In this document: positions 45,881-57,978 of the stretch, piece by piece
How positions within the stretch are numbered: the stretch's first letter is position 1
Layout of the letters: every line of letters starts with the position of its first letter
Source: Albifimbria verrucaria
Taxonomy: Eukaryota; Ascomycota; Sordariomycetes; Hypocreales; Stachybotryaceae
DNA: 64,000 bases
Direction of reading: 5' to 3'
Assembly: GCA_020081605.1 (NCBI GenBank)
Contig: JAHREC010000013.1
Span: 496,001-560,000, forward strand
Notes under the pieces: model-generated
The model's input: only the letters and a program-made list of their open reading frames with translations
What the model was told of the DNA's origin: nothing
Database searches by the model: none
Made by a program: the position numbers and the translations under genes

Positions 45881-46839
45881 ATGACCCGAATACTACTTGT
45901 GGGCAATGGCAGCATTGGCATCGTCTACGCACTGATTTTCAAGCGAGCCGGCGCCGAAGTTGTATGTGTTTGTCGGTCGAGCTATGCGGAGGCATCGGCG
46001 AATGGCTTCACAGTTGACTCAGACTTATTTGGCACCGAAACATTTCATCCGACCATCGTCTCATCAATTGACGCGACTGCCGCCAACCATGAGCCGTATG
46101 ACTTTATCGTCATTTGTACGAAGTCGTTCCCTGGCTCTCAACAACAGCTTGTGGACAGCCTAGAACCAGTCATCACAGACTCAACAGTCATAGCCCTCCT
46201 TCAAAACGGTATTGGGGTGGAAAAGGATTATCGTGAGAGATATCCGCACCAGCCAATCATCTCAGGTGTTATATATATGCCAGTAACAAAGACTTCGGCA
46301 GTGTCTGTTAAACATACAGAGGTAGAAAAGCTTTTCCTGGGTGCTTACCCTTCTACAGCATCCGCTGTTCATGCCGAAAATTTGGCATCGATCTTTCATG
46401 CAGGTGGCGCGACGGCTTATGTGCCAGAAGACATCCAAGGAGAGCGGTGGAAGAAGGTCCTTGTCAACGGTGCATGGAACCCTATCTGCGCTCTATCTCG
46501 GTGCCGAGATGTCCAGTTCCTACAAACCTCTCCGATTGCATCTCTCGTGGTGCAGGGAACGATGCGTGAGATATGTCTCGTAGCCGCGGCATGCGGCTAT
46601 TCGAAGTACGCCAATGAAGATACAATTGATTTTCAGTTAAGTCGAGCTTCTGTGAGAGCTTACCCGGGCGTGGCACCGAGCATGATGGCAGACATGATGG
46701 ATGAAAGACCAATGGAAGTGGAGGCTATCCTTGGGGTGTTCTTGAGAGTGCTGGCGAGAAGGGCATTGAAACACCAAGACTGGGCATGCTTTACGCACTG
46801 CTAAGTGGGTTGAACAGCGGTTTCAAAGCAGATAATTAG
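45881..46839 (+). CDS. Ketopantoate-reductase-like (PanE/ApbA family) protein
   Basis: This is an NADPH-dependent 2-dehydropantoate 2-reductase family protein, about 319 residues. The ATG at 45881 gives MTRILLVGNGSIGIVYAL, the GxGxxG Rossmann motif. CTKSF and LLQNGIGVE match the conserved 'K' and 'QNG' motifs. Later GERWKKVLVNGAWNPICAL holds the family's catalytic Lys and Asn. The C-terminal domain (TMREICLVAAACGY, then DMMDERPMEVEAILG) is complete only after a frame change near 46745, where the frame ending at 46804 gives way to GEKGIETPRLGMLYALL and the stop at 46837-46839; this fits one lost base. Fungi often carry several such paralogues, so a metabolite role rather than pantothenate synthesis is possible. 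Confidence 0.85.
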
Positions 46840-47540
46840 ATGACTGATTGATGCGTGCCATCAAGCTGAATGTTCAACTGATGCTGGTGAAGTGATAGGG
46901 ATTTGAATGTCCATGATGAGCATTCATCTCGGATGTTTCACATCGGGAGCATTTGTCCTCTATAATTCTGAAACTCATCTCGAGCCCAAAATTAGCGCCG
47001 GTGATATACAAGGATGAGCGTGAAGCCATTTTACTTTCTCTTATCGCCAATGGAATTTTTCAAAGCAGCCTGAACATAGCGCCTGGTAGTTCTCCGAGCT
47101 CCTGATTTTCCGTGGTAAACTGACAGGCCTTTCTCGGTCGCTACGCCGAATGCAGCAGAGGCAAGATTGCTAGTTTTCAAGTTTGAAATTGGTGTAAAAA
47201 GAAATAAAGAAGTAAGAGCCAGAGTAGAGCAGTATAACTGAGCTAATATAGTAGGATTCTATATCTTGTATCCACGTATAGGCCTACTGCCGAAACCAAG
47301 GGATTATTCCAAACCGGGTGATAACTCAAATCGACCAACCCCGCAATATGCATGCGGGGACAGTCTTGAGTGGCTGGACGATGTGCAACCTCACAGCCTC
47401 ATCATGATGTTCTTTAGCCCATTAGGTCGCTATCCCTCCCACGCACTTGTTTTAATCTACACCTAGCGACCTCCCATGTAATGGTTCCTTACCTCTGGTA
47501 TCGATTACGAAACTTCGCACTTAACTGCGTTTCCAAATGA
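46840..47540. other. Spacer upstream of the PNP-NB-ARC-TPR gene
   Basis: No gene is recognised. It contains the 3' end of the reductase and the receptor promoter. Confidence 0.5.
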
Positions 47541-50500
47541 ATGGTCGACATCGCGCTACCTCCGCATGCTGGAAATATGAAGGCGCACGAAGACTATACT
47601 GTTGCTATAGTTTGCCCACTCGAGCTCGAGATGAGCGCAATGCGATACATGCTCGACCGAGAACATCCAGACTTGCCTAGGAAACCGGGCGACCCCAATC
47701 TCTACGTGCTCGGCGAAATCAGCGGCTATAATATCGTGCTCGCGTGGCTCCCGGGCAATATTGGCAAAGGGTCTGCCGCGGCGGTCGTCACGAATATAGA
47801 GCGTACATTCACATCCATTACCTGGCGATTTCTTGTCGGTATCGGCGGAGGAGTCCCAAGCGAAAAGCACGATATCCGTTTAGGCGATGTCGTTGTGAGC
47901 ATGCCGGAAGGTCAATACGGCGGCGTAGTGCAGTACGATTTAGGAAAGGATACAGATCATGGATTCCAGCTGAAAGGCTTTCTAGCGGCTCCTCCAGCGA
48001 GCTTGAGAGGCGCCGCTATCAAGATGAAGTCCGATCATCTCGTCAAGAACAACCGTATTGAAGATTTTATCGCGACAATGTTGCAAAGGGCGAGCGCCTC
48101 CGGCGGTATCTGAAGCCGGACGGAAACGATGTACTATTCGATTCCGAATATCCCCATGCGTCCCCAGGATCTTCCTGTGCGAGTTGCGATAGAACAAGAA
48201 GCGTCAATAGGCGGCCTCGTGGTTTCGATGGCCCTGTAATACATTACGGGCTGATCGCTTCAGGTGATCGGGTCATAAAGAGTGCTGTTAAGAGAGATTT
48301 GAACGCTTCTCTCGGCGAAATCCTTTGTTTTGAAATGGAAGCAGCTGGCCCGATGACGGAACTCCCTTGCATTGTAATACGAGGCATCTCCGACTATGCG
48401 GACACCCACAAGAACGACGCTTGGCAGTGCTATGCGGCAGCAACGGCAGCCGCATGCACCAAGGAACTGCTGACTTACGCAGCCCCGATTGTGATGACTA
48501 GGAGAGACATGGTCAAAACTCACTTCATGGTCCCGTTGGGGCGCAATAATGAGTTTGTAGGGCGTGAGGACATTGTAACAAAGCTCCTCCAGACAGTACC
48601 ACCGAATGCCAACAAGTTCGACTGCCAAAGAAACGTAATAGAAGGCCTTGGAGGGATCGGTAAAACGCAAATTGCTTTGGAGGTATCGTATCGTCTGAGC
48701 GATGCCTTTTCCGAATGCTCTATTTTCTGGATCCCGGCGGTTACAGTAGCCATGTTTGAGAGTGCCTTACGAGATATTGGGAAGCTTCTTAACCTACCAG
48801 GGATTGAAGAGGATGGAGCTGATTGCAAAACCTTGGTCAAGGCTGCGCTCGAAAGAAGTATCCAAGACTGGGTTCTGATCATCGACAACGCTGACGACAT
48901 AGACCTATGCTTTGATCGTGTCGACGGCCTTGGTCTGGGTGGTTGGCTTCCTTTCAATCGCACTGGCTCCATTCTATTTACCACACGGACCCATAAAGTA
49001 TCTATCCGACTTGATGTTCCTACAGACCATATCGTGGCGGTAAAAGAAATGAGCCACGCTGAGGCAACCAACTTATTTAAAGCTCGCTTAAAAGACGCTC
49101 AACTACGAGATTTGGAGAGCACAGATATTTTGCTAGACTGCCTCGCCCATCTTCCCTAGCAATTAAACAAGCCTCAGCGTGCATGACCGAGACTGGAATT
49201 TCAACGAGCACATACCTCAAGTTTTACCGCGAATCAGACCAAGAACAGATTGAATTGCTTGGCCGTGACTTTGATGATCGAGGGCGCTATCCAGGAACCA
49301 CGAATGCAATTACTACAACCTGGCTTATTTCGTTTGACCACATCTCGCAAAGATTTCCGCTGGCAGCCACATATTTGAAGTTTATCTGCTTCCTTGCCGA
49401 AAAGAATATTCCCAAATCACTGTTACCACCGGGAAACAGCAGCAGGGAGCAGCACGAAGCTATCGCAGCTTTGGAAGGTTATGCATTCATCACTAAACGG
49501 GAAGACGGGGATTCTTTTGATATCCACCGCCTGATACGATTTATCATGCGCAGCCACCTAAAAGGAGAAGATCGAATTCACACAATTACTGGTGTGATCC
49601 AACATCTGTCAGAAATATATCCACATCCCGAATATGAGAACCGAGACGTATGGAGGCAGTATATGCCACATGCAGTAACAGCAATGGGTGTTTGCGAGGA
49701 GATAAGAGGTTTCTATGCTACACATGTTTTCCTCGATAGGATGGCTCAAACATATTATGTAACCGCCAACTTCAAAAGGCAGAACACATACATAGCAGGG
49801 TCATAAGTCTTCGGGAGCAAATGTTGGGTCGGAAAGACCCCAGAACAGTCAGCAGCATAAACGGTCTAGCCCTCGCCCTCGAAAACCAAGGGATGTACGA
49901 GAAGGCAAATCAACTACATCGAAGCGCATTAGAGCTCTGTATTGAAACTTTAGGTCCAGAGCATCACCAAACACTGGCTTATATGAATAATTTAGCTAAC
50001 CTACTGGCCAAACAAGGTCAATACAATGAGGCGGAATCGATACATCGACAGACGATAAACTTATATACGAAACTTTTGAGCCCAGAGCACCATGATACAA
50101 TACGTAGCGTGAATGGTCTAGCTAACACGCTCGGTATCCAAGGTCGATATAGTGAGGCGGAGCCGATATATCGACAGGCGATAAATTCATTTATGAAAAT
50201 TTTCGGCCCGGAGCACCCTGATACATTACGTAGCGCGTATAATCTAGCCACCACGCTCACTCACCAAGGGAAATACAAAGAGGCTGAGCAGCTGCATTGG
50301 CAGACACTGAAAGCAGAGATGATATTGGCCACACAGCATCCCCATATACTCAGTAGAATAAACAATCTAGCGGTCAGCATAAATAAACAAGGGAGACATG
50401 AGGAGGCGGAGCGGTTATATCGGCGGACATTGGAGTCAGTCGAGGGGACACCGGTCTCAGAGTATTCGGATGCATTCGGAATCAGAAATAATCTAGTGGT

Positions 50501-50648
50501 CAGCCTATATGAACAAGGGAAACATGAGGAGGCGAAGCAGTTACATTGCCAGACGTTAGAGTTAGCAGAGAGGGTACTGGGTTCAAGCAACTCAAAAGGT
50601 TCTACGGCAAACTCGGCTTACGCAGCCATATTTGACGATCAGGACTAA
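47541..50648 (+). CDS. PNP-NB-ARC-TPR NLR-like receptor, three frame breaks
   Basis: This is a STAND receptor with the common fungal architecture of a nucleoside-phosphorylase-like N-terminus, an NB-ARC domain and tetratricopeptide repeats. The start ATG 47541 leads to YTVAIVCPLELEMSAMRYML, typical of the PNP_UDP domain (about 47600-48490), with FEMEAAGPM and GISDYADTHK near its end. NB-ARC: P-loop EGLGGIGKTQIALE (near 48645) and LIIDNADD (near 48880). TPR repeats of 42 residues (kinesin-light-chain type) run from about 49850 to 50600. Frame changes are near 48085 (AAA/GGG run), at the CCC run 49154-49156 and at the A4 run 49771-49774, each with coherent protein on both sides. The family is linked to recognition of non-self; the ligand is unknown. 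Confidence 0.85.
49850..50600 (+). repeat. TPR-coding repeat array (126-bp period)
   Basis: About six kinesin-light-chain-type TPR units occur, each with an NGLA/NNLA-type helix and an EAExLHRQ-type helix at 42-residue spacing. Adjacent units near 50000-50260 share phrases such as GPEHxDTLRS and RQTINLY/RQAINSF but are moderately diverged. Confidence 0.75.
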
Positions 50649-52215
50649 ATTGTGCTATTGTTACGGTTTTTCAATAATGTCTTGTTCTGCAGCCGCTACG
50701 TCAGAGGTTTCCAATTACAAAGGATATATAAATGTATGGCAATATTGATTCAGCAGGTGAGAGAATGGTATTTGAGTGGTGTCGGTGGTACTTTTCCTCT
50801 CAGAAAACATACACAGCCAACGGCCATGATAGACCCATTGTCCGCTTGATAATCTTAGAATAGAGATAAAATAACACGAGGTAAGAACAATTGGCAATTG
50901 AATGTCTCGTTTCTCAAGCTGATAATTAGGCTTCTATCTTCACCTACTCCGTTATTCTACGATCATTATTATCTCTGTTCTGTTCAACAAAACTGCGGTA
51001 GTATGTCGCTAAATTGCTACAAGCTCAAACCAAAATCATCCCCGTGGTTGTTCAGCGAGAATACCATAGGAAAATGGCGATGTACGTTTTGCCTTGAGCT
51101 ACACCAAAGACTAGTACATGCTATAGGATAGAGTAATAGAGCTACAATATTCATTAAAATTATACGTGCATTTTGAAAGAGCCTCGTGAACAGGTCTGTG
51201 GGTAATCACTCATGGTCGATAAATGAGCTGATTAGGTTCAACGGTGATAACGTATGACTGAACAGCCAAAGGCAGGCTATCTGAACAACGATTAACGTGA
51301 GAGAGAGGCCTTTACGACAGAAATCATAGACCTCTGCTCCAAGTTTGACTATTCATTCATTCTGAATTCATATAAACTCATTATGACTTGAACCAGCTAT
51401 CCCACTTCTGACCAGCCCTGACTTATGAATTGTGTCTGAAACAGATCAGCCAACTAGCTCTCAATTCAGTCGACAAATCTTCAGTTGCGAGCGGCAAATT
51501 TATCAAATATGACGCTTGCAGTTCATATATTTTCGCTGTGGATATACGCATGCCTCTGAATGAACAAGCTTAGTAGCTCAATGAGTACCAGCCCATGAGA
51601 CATACCAACACTACAGTGTGCCGGCTCACGGAAGGGATGGTAGAAAATATGGACCAGGCTAGGAACTGGAGCAATACTCTTAGGCGAGTGCGTATAAAAA
51701 AGCTACGAGTTTCAACGCCCACTTTTGGTTTGCCAAATTCAGCTCAGCTCAACTGCAGCTCGGCCTCGCTCAGGCCACACCAGCCACATCTCAGGGCCTC
51801 AGCAGCCCTGCAAAAGTCGCCGGTTTCTTGAATATTACTATATGTTGTGCCTGGTCTGCCAAGGGTCATGGCAATACAGCTTGCAACCATTTCCGAGCTA
51901 GAGGGAGAACCCTGAGTGAGTGTTATGAGTGTTATGGTAACCCTGTAGGTGGAGAACTTGGCCTCGGGTGGAGTCAATGAATCAGACGTTCTATTCTATG
52001 TATCTTGATGATATTGTACCTTTAAATAGATGATGCAATGTAGTCTGTAGTAGATGAACTATAAGGAGATGGGATTTAAACATTGTGGCCACTGGTCTTC
52101 TCCCACCGAAAGCGTAAGCCATTGCTACCTCAGTTCGATATTGGGCACCTCTTCGTACAGCTCCTAAATGGGTAGTGAAGATAAAAAGAGTCGTCGTTGT
52201 GATGAATTCTCTTGA
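50649..52215. other. 1.6-kb spacer without recognised genes
   Basis: Small frames (50652-50849, 50898-51131, 51595-51831) have no recognisable domain. Nothing is called. Confidence 0.5.
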
Positions 52216-53415
52216 TCATGATGCATTCAGCGCATGAACTGAGAGGCCACTCCCATTTCTATTCCCTTCCTTCTGGGCCCGTCTCTCAACCAATCTTTCT
52301 GCTGCCCTAACTGCCAATCGCTCCGAACATTCGTTGATGATTTCCTGTACTTTGAGCTTCCCTTCCGCGGTTTTGCTGACGCTATGCGTAACAAGAGTGG
52401 CCGATACAGCACAGCCAGTCGCGGTACTCAGCCGGACAGTTTTCCCAGCGCTGAGAAGTCTGGCTATACGAACTTCCGTCCTCGCCACGTCCTGTAGTCC
52501 TAGCAGTCGTACGATATGCATCGCAATGACTGCATATAGCTGATAGCTAAACCACAGGTACTGTACCTTCTCGTCTGACAACTGTGCGATGACGAGGCCT
52601 ACCGGAAAGAATAGAAACAGGCAGCAAATTATAAACATGCATGTAACTTCCCTTACACGATCGCCGACCCAAAGCGAGTTCTGGTCGCGGATAGGATGTC
52701 CGTAATGCCTAAAGAATTGGACCACGAGTGGCTGCGGCCCTTCGATGACCATGAAGCTACGGACGGGGTCGGCCACATCGTCAGCCACTTCGAATGCTTC
52801 TGAAACAGAAACGTCTGTATCTTCTTTCTCGGCAACTTTTTGTAAGTCTTGCTGCGACATCAACTTGACGCGACGGACGGCGAATGCGACCAGGAGTAGC
52901 TTGAGTAGCAATGGTATAAGCAGATAAAAGGCGAACAGCAGATTTCCGAGCTTGAGCCAGGATACGAGGCTTGCCACCAGTGAGATTGTTTCACTCAGAA
53001 TGCAATGAATGAATACTTTAAAATCCGTGCTGTCCTCGCTCACAGAAACTTCAGCCGGACTTGGCTTATGGTCTCCTTGCAACATGCCAAGTTTCAAGTG
53101 ATAAACTGGTTGCAGTGATCTGTAGGTATCCCCAGACGGGCTCGACTCAGTATCCCGTCGCGGGACTTTGAAGGTCTGGAGCTTGTTGGCGTTGACGTTA
53201 CGCAGGACTCGAATCCAGAAGCTGTTGCGTGACTTTTCAGGGATAAACATTCGTTCTTTTTGCATCGTTGGAAGTGCATGATTTTGAGGTCTGAGAAAAG
53301 GCAGTTCCAAGCATGTGACCACGGCATGGGCCGTCAAAAATGCCTTTTCCCTGAAATTTTCGAGTGTCTTGAGCGCGGCTCGATGGAGCGGTCCCCAACC
53401 GTCATCAAAAGACAT
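52216..53415 (-). CDS. Orphan membrane protein
   Basis: This frame of 399 codons is unbroken; I do not recognise the family. It starts MSFDDGWGPLHRAALKTL. The middle contains two hydrophobic regions: ETISLVASLVSWLKLGNLL with FAFYLLIPLLLKLLLVAFAV (about residues 145-180), and VTCMFIICCLFLFFPVGLVI (about 255-275), followed by QLYAVIAMHIVRLLGL. The C-terminus is amphipathic and charged (RAAERLVERRAQKEG). Immediately upstream on the same strand, an ATG at about 53553 opens a 51-codon frame (GYIGAEIAEEDILERL) that runs to within a few bases of this start in another frame. The real protein may therefore begin there, with a lost base at the join. Confidence 0.65.
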   Translation of the reverse strand: MSFDDGWGPLHRAALKTLENFREKAFLTAHAVVTCLELPFLRPQNHALPTMQKERMFIPEKSRNSFWIRVLRNVNANKLQTFKVPRRDTESSPSGDTYRSLQPVYHLKLGMLQGDHKPSPAEVSVSEDSTDFKVFIHCILSETISLVASLVSWLKLGNLLFAFYLLIPLLLKLLLVAFAVRRVKLMSQQDLQKVAEKEDTDVSVSEAFEVADDVADPVRSFMVIEGPQPLVVQFFRHYGHPIRDQNSLWVGDRVREVTCMFIICCLFLFFPVGLVIAQLSDEKVQYLWFSYQLYAVIAMHIVRLLGLQDVARTEVRIARLLSAGKTVRLSTATGCAVSATLVTHSVSKTAEGKLKVQEIINECSERLAVRAAERLVERRAQKEGNRNGSGLSVHALNAS

Positions 53416-54512
53416 TGCTGTAGCAGGCTACCGGGGTGAAGTCGTTGTTAAATCTTTGAGGCCATAGGAGTCTTTCCAGAATGTCCTCTTCGGCTATCTC
53501 GGCGCCGATGTATCCTATGACCGCCGTAAGTGCACCTGCCGTAGCCGTAGTCATCTTGACCACTATGCACCTGGAAGATATTCGCTATCCAAAGCTATAG
53601 TTGCTGGCCTCTGTTGATTGTCTGGGGTGCTGCTCCGCTTTGGCGGCGTGGAAGTTGGGGCCCCGAATCCTGACAGAGGTCAAACTTATTAGCACCGTTA
53701 CACCATACAGATGGGCCGCGGCATGGCGACAGCTGCGTCGGGCTTAATGACTTTGTCTCCACAAAGACTTGATCGCCTCATGCAAGGAATTAGGGCGGTG
53801 AATTGATAGTGTTGAGAAAGTGGTGAGGCGTTCCTGTGAGGCTGCTGTCAGCACAGCCTCACAATGATCCTATGAGGTTGCCGTCAGCATAGCCTCGCAA
53901 TGTTCCTATTCTTGGAAACAACCCTAAGGGACATCTGCGCAAAAGTTGATGTCTTGACCCATATCCGTCCAAGAGGATGTTATGAATTACGAATCAACCT
54001 ATCGCTTCTGGAATAGAACATTCAGGTTCAAGTAGGGCTGTCGAGCAGCTTCGAACAGCCTCAAGTTGGCAGTGCCTAACTCGATCCCGACGGGTTAGGG
54101 GTTAACGTTGTATTGACGTTGGACAATCGAATTTGGGGTAGGAGCACATGGCCCCAACATTGATCCCACAGCTTGCTAACGCCGCGAAACCCACGGTGAA
54201 GCAGGCTACCAATCAAGTCGGAGCCTGGTGGCCAAAGTCGTTAGCGAAGCGCCGACGTAGCAATTATCATCACCAGCTGAACGTTTTAATTAGGCAACCG
54301 CATTTCTCTATCCGTTTTCTGAAGGATCACCCACACTCTACTGTTTCGTAACGCCGAGTGTCTGCCGAAAACAGCCGCCTCGCCCTAGGGGCGTTGACCA
54401 TATATTGATCATTCTACTCAACACTTATTAGGAATCCTACCTGCAAGCCTGCTACGATACGCTAACCAACACAAGAACCAACGAGGCGATCAAACTTGAG
54501 AACTTCTCAATC
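53416..54512. other. Spacer with tandem hairpin repeats
   Basis: This spacer contains the possible N-terminal extension of the preceding gene (53416-53555), a tandem hairpin repeat (53832-53903, listed separately) and a 67-codon frame at 54148-54351 with no recognisable domain. Confidence 0.55.
53832..53903. repeat. Two tandem 36-bp units, each an inverted repeat
   Basis: The unit at 53832-53867 contains GTGAGGCTG (53836-53844) and its exact reverse complement CAGCCTCAC (53854-53862), a 9-bp perfect stem. The unit at 53868-53903 is a diverged copy in which the stem is degraded by C/T and G/A transitions. The function is unknown. Confidence 0.75.
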
Positions 54513-56381
54513 ATGAAGCGATTCCTAAAGGGAAGCAGTCAATTGCTTAAGTCTCCTTCGCTCGAGAACCCCAAGCCAGACCTGGGAACGCATCATGTGC
54601 ATGCAGCCCCAACCAATGTCATTCCCGGTTACACGAATTCATCGCCTTCTCAAGTCCACCCGTCTAGCCAACGTAGCCATCACACGCAGACGCCGGATCC
54701 CTCCACCCATCCGTCTGGTAATCGCTCAAATTCAACCGCTCGTCAGGAATCAGAAATAATTTCTCAGCTTCGAGAAATCAAGAACAGTTCCCCTATCCAG
54801 ATTTGACCTTTGGCGAGGAGCTAGCAATTGAAGCACAAACACGCCGGGCGAGTTCGTCCCGGGGCTGGAGTGCTGAGCCCCGTGGAATCGAACAACTAGT
54901 TTTACCAGAAAAGATCACTCATCCTGGAGCAGAGAAGTACATCGGCACAGAGCTAAAGGAGGGGCCGAAGTATTTATATGATTCACATACTAACAAGGTC
55001 GTGCGCGCGACACCAGAAATGCTGAAAGAAGGGTATGTGGCTATTTCATACACATGGGGACGATGGAGAATCAAGGGCAGTTGGCGCCAGATCCCAGGTG
55101 CCCTTTGGGAGCTGCCATCAATGGGGACGTACAACGAAGATTACCCTGAAATGACTTGCGAGTTTGATTTGGAACGGCTCTTGGACATACTGCGAAAGAT
55201 GCGAGGTAGCAGGTATTTCTGGATTGATGTCTTATGCATTCGTCAGAAGGTGGTACCGGGCACTCCCGAAGCCGCAGAGAAACAAGTAGAGATTGAAAAA
55301 CAAGGTGCAATCTTCAAAAATGCCAAGGGGTTTTGGTGTACCTTTGGTCTATTGAAGATGGTAAAAAGCTTGCCGGAGCCATTGGTGAGCTCGGCCAGAT
55401 GATGCAGTGGTATTGGAATATTCTTCCGCTGGAGGGTCCTTCAGACAGGACGCAACGCAGGAGCAACAAGGCTTGCACCGACCACTACGCCCGAAGGTTT
55501 CGGGAGGATCCTTGGTTCTCCTCACTCTGGACTGTCCAAGAGATGGTTCTCGCGCCTGCGTCAGTCTTGATGGCGCGAGACGGGTCGCACTGTCGAGTGG
55601 ATGGCCGCGTTGTGACTACGCACACGATAGGCGACAAGTTCCAGGACTTCGTCGTTCGGGAGAGACACCTTGATCAATTAGAAAGCGACAGCCTGAACCC
55701 AAGTCGTGGCTCTGTCCGAGCCTCGATCCCTGAGAGCGAGCACCCATCCCGAATGATTATGCTAGACTGGGTCCGATGGGCCTTCCAGAAGGCTTCAATC
55801 ACCACCAGCGTCCATGAGTCGCGTGGAGGCATAATCACAGCAGCCCTCGCTCGGAAATACACGGGTCGTCGCGACATGGCCGTTCTGGCTGCGGTCAAAG
55901 CCAGCCAAGCAACCATCCCCGACCCGCGCTCGGTCATGGTCGATGATTTGGCTGTTTCACTGTGGAATGCGTTGATTCGAGCTGAAGGTGGACGAATTTT
56001 CGACAACAACCAGCCCGATGATCAGGTAATGGCGAGCATGCTGCCTTCAGGCCGGGGATCAATGAACTGGGCCAACGGAATCCGTTACGAGTGTTCTGGC
56101 TGGGAGCTAAAGGAAAATGGGGAACTGAGGATCTCTCCGGGAGCCCGCTTCTTGACATCAGTGACAGCAGAAACAACAGATACGAGTTTCCGGGTGAAGA
56201 AAACATCCATGGCGGGGATGCCGTTCACAACGTCAAGAAACACCTTGCCAAGAAGGGAATACATGTCAAGCATGTCCGATTCGTCGTGTTGATTTATGAG
56301 CCACCGATCCGCCCTGCAGGAAATACATTATACTACAAGGGCATCAGGGCGTTATTCTTACCACAACAGATGATAACGTGA
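54513..56381 (+). CDS. HET-domain protein, about three frame breaks
   Basis: This is a heterokaryon-incompatibility (HET) domain protein; the family triggers cell death after fusion of unlike hyphae. The ATG at 54513 starts a disordered, Ser/Pro/His-rich N-terminus of about 95 residues. The HET domain shows GYVAISYTWGRWR (near 55033), YFWIDVLCIRQ (near 55215-55247) and, further on, FSSLWTVQEMVLAP (near 55520-55560), the three classical blocks. The C-terminal third (to 56381) ends HVRFVVLIYEPPIRP and ALFLPQQM. Frame changes are near 54770-54800, at the G4 run 55327-55330 and near 56120-56150; coherent protein continues across each. No adjacent partner gene with a known HET-activating domain is evident, but two NLR-like genes share the window. 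Confidence 0.82.
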
Positions 56382-57978
56382 ACTCCGACAATTGTCGGTG
56401 GTACAAGGCAGGATTATTTTATGCGACCGAGTATCAAAGGTCTCACCTGCAGCACGGGATCACTGTTGGGGCAGTTCCTTCATTAGGTAGTGGGAGTTCC
56501 CAGAAGTAGCCTATGTTGAGTTACGTCTGACGTTTTTCCGGGCTGGCCGTGGTTTGTTTCTTTTACGCAAACTGTCATGATTAGGCCTTTTTTGTTTGAA
56601 ATGAATAGTAAGACACAAGCAATAAGGTCATCACAAGCATGAACCAAACAGGTGTTAGTGAATGTGGCGTGTTAGCTTTCGTAATCAAATCAAGGACCGA
56701 TTACGTTCTCCTCTGGGCCATTTCCATGTCATCACGATCTCCTGAATTCAAGAACCAATGCAGGCGTAGCTGTTAGATCTTGAGACACGGCCAATCTAAT
56801 CGAATACAAGCAAGCCCCAGCTTGTGGCCTTGCTGGGTCGGGAAGTTCTTGTCCGCATTTTCTTGGCAGCTCTGCTTAGCTGCCATTAAATGGATGCATG
56901 GCAAAGATATGGGGAAGAAAAATGATTATATTAATGCGGCAGTGTGTTGTTGTTGAACGACAAAAGTGGAGTTCCCAACCCTCATGTCTCAGCCTAGCAA
57001 CGTTGGGTTCATCCAAGCTGCCGTGCGGTTTGTAGCTAGGCGACATGAGGACTTATGAAACGGTTTGCCACTACTAACATCTTCAGATTGAACGGTGTCC
57101 CCGTGTCGCACGTAGTTTGCGCTACGGGTTTACCCTATTCTTAACACGCTGGCAAGTCATTCATTCCCATCTATTGCGCCAAATAAATGAAGAAACAAGA
57201 AAGAAAAAATTGCAGAGTAGTACTTACTAGAACTACATGATACCCCATCGGATTATAATAGAGATGACGATCCGACTAGGCTTTGTCCGTGTGGTTAGCG
57301 TGCAACACGGTTCTTCAGAACTGCCAAGTTGTAGCTCGGGGTGAATGCCGATCTTTACACCGGCAACCCTTGACCACAATATGTTAATAGTCTAGTATGA
57401 GTCAAAACTCTACCTAAACCGTCGAAATCTATTCCATTCAAGTCTTTGATCTCCCTTGAGGCATGTTGTAGAGCACGCCCAAGTTATAATGCAAACTCCC
57501 CAAATATCAACACCAGAAATCAGCCCAAGCAACCAACAATCAAGAGTCTCTCTCATCGTTCCAAGCCTAGACCTCGTTCCAAAGCTATGGGTAAGGTTTC
57601 GGCAAATCGCGGCCAAGCCGGCACCTGGCAAATTCGACCCGCCTTCCACTGGGGTCAAGCGTGTTTCAAACTTGACGTTTTCCCTTGATGAGAGTTGTGG
57701 AGTACTTTTTCATCTATTCACGAAGGCCGATCCTTGGCGCAGAGCAGATGGCATTGTTTTGCAATTACCGACGAGTAAGACCGCATCGGACGATGTCGTT
57801 TAGAGATTTGCCTGGCAGTTGTTGCAGAAACATCAACATATAAGACTGCAGCTGATTCCTTCTCATAGCCTTTTCTCATCACTCTCATCTTCACGTCTTC
57901 TCTCACATCCACACCTTCTTTTCTTCCCTTTCATCTCAATCTTTTACATTCAATCTTTCAACTTCTCCAACCTTCAAC
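56382..57978. promoter_or_regulatory. Long upstream region of the AA9 gene
   Basis: No gene is recognised in this 1.6 kb. About 57866-57978 is a strongly pyrimidine-rich leader (CTTCTC, CATCTTC, CTTTC repeats) ending at the ATG, as commonly seen in well-expressed fungal genes. A TATA-like ACATATAAGA lies near 57836. CTGGGG at 57649-57654 fits the carbon-catabolite repressor consensus SYGGRG; a single match is weak evidence. Confidence 0.5.
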
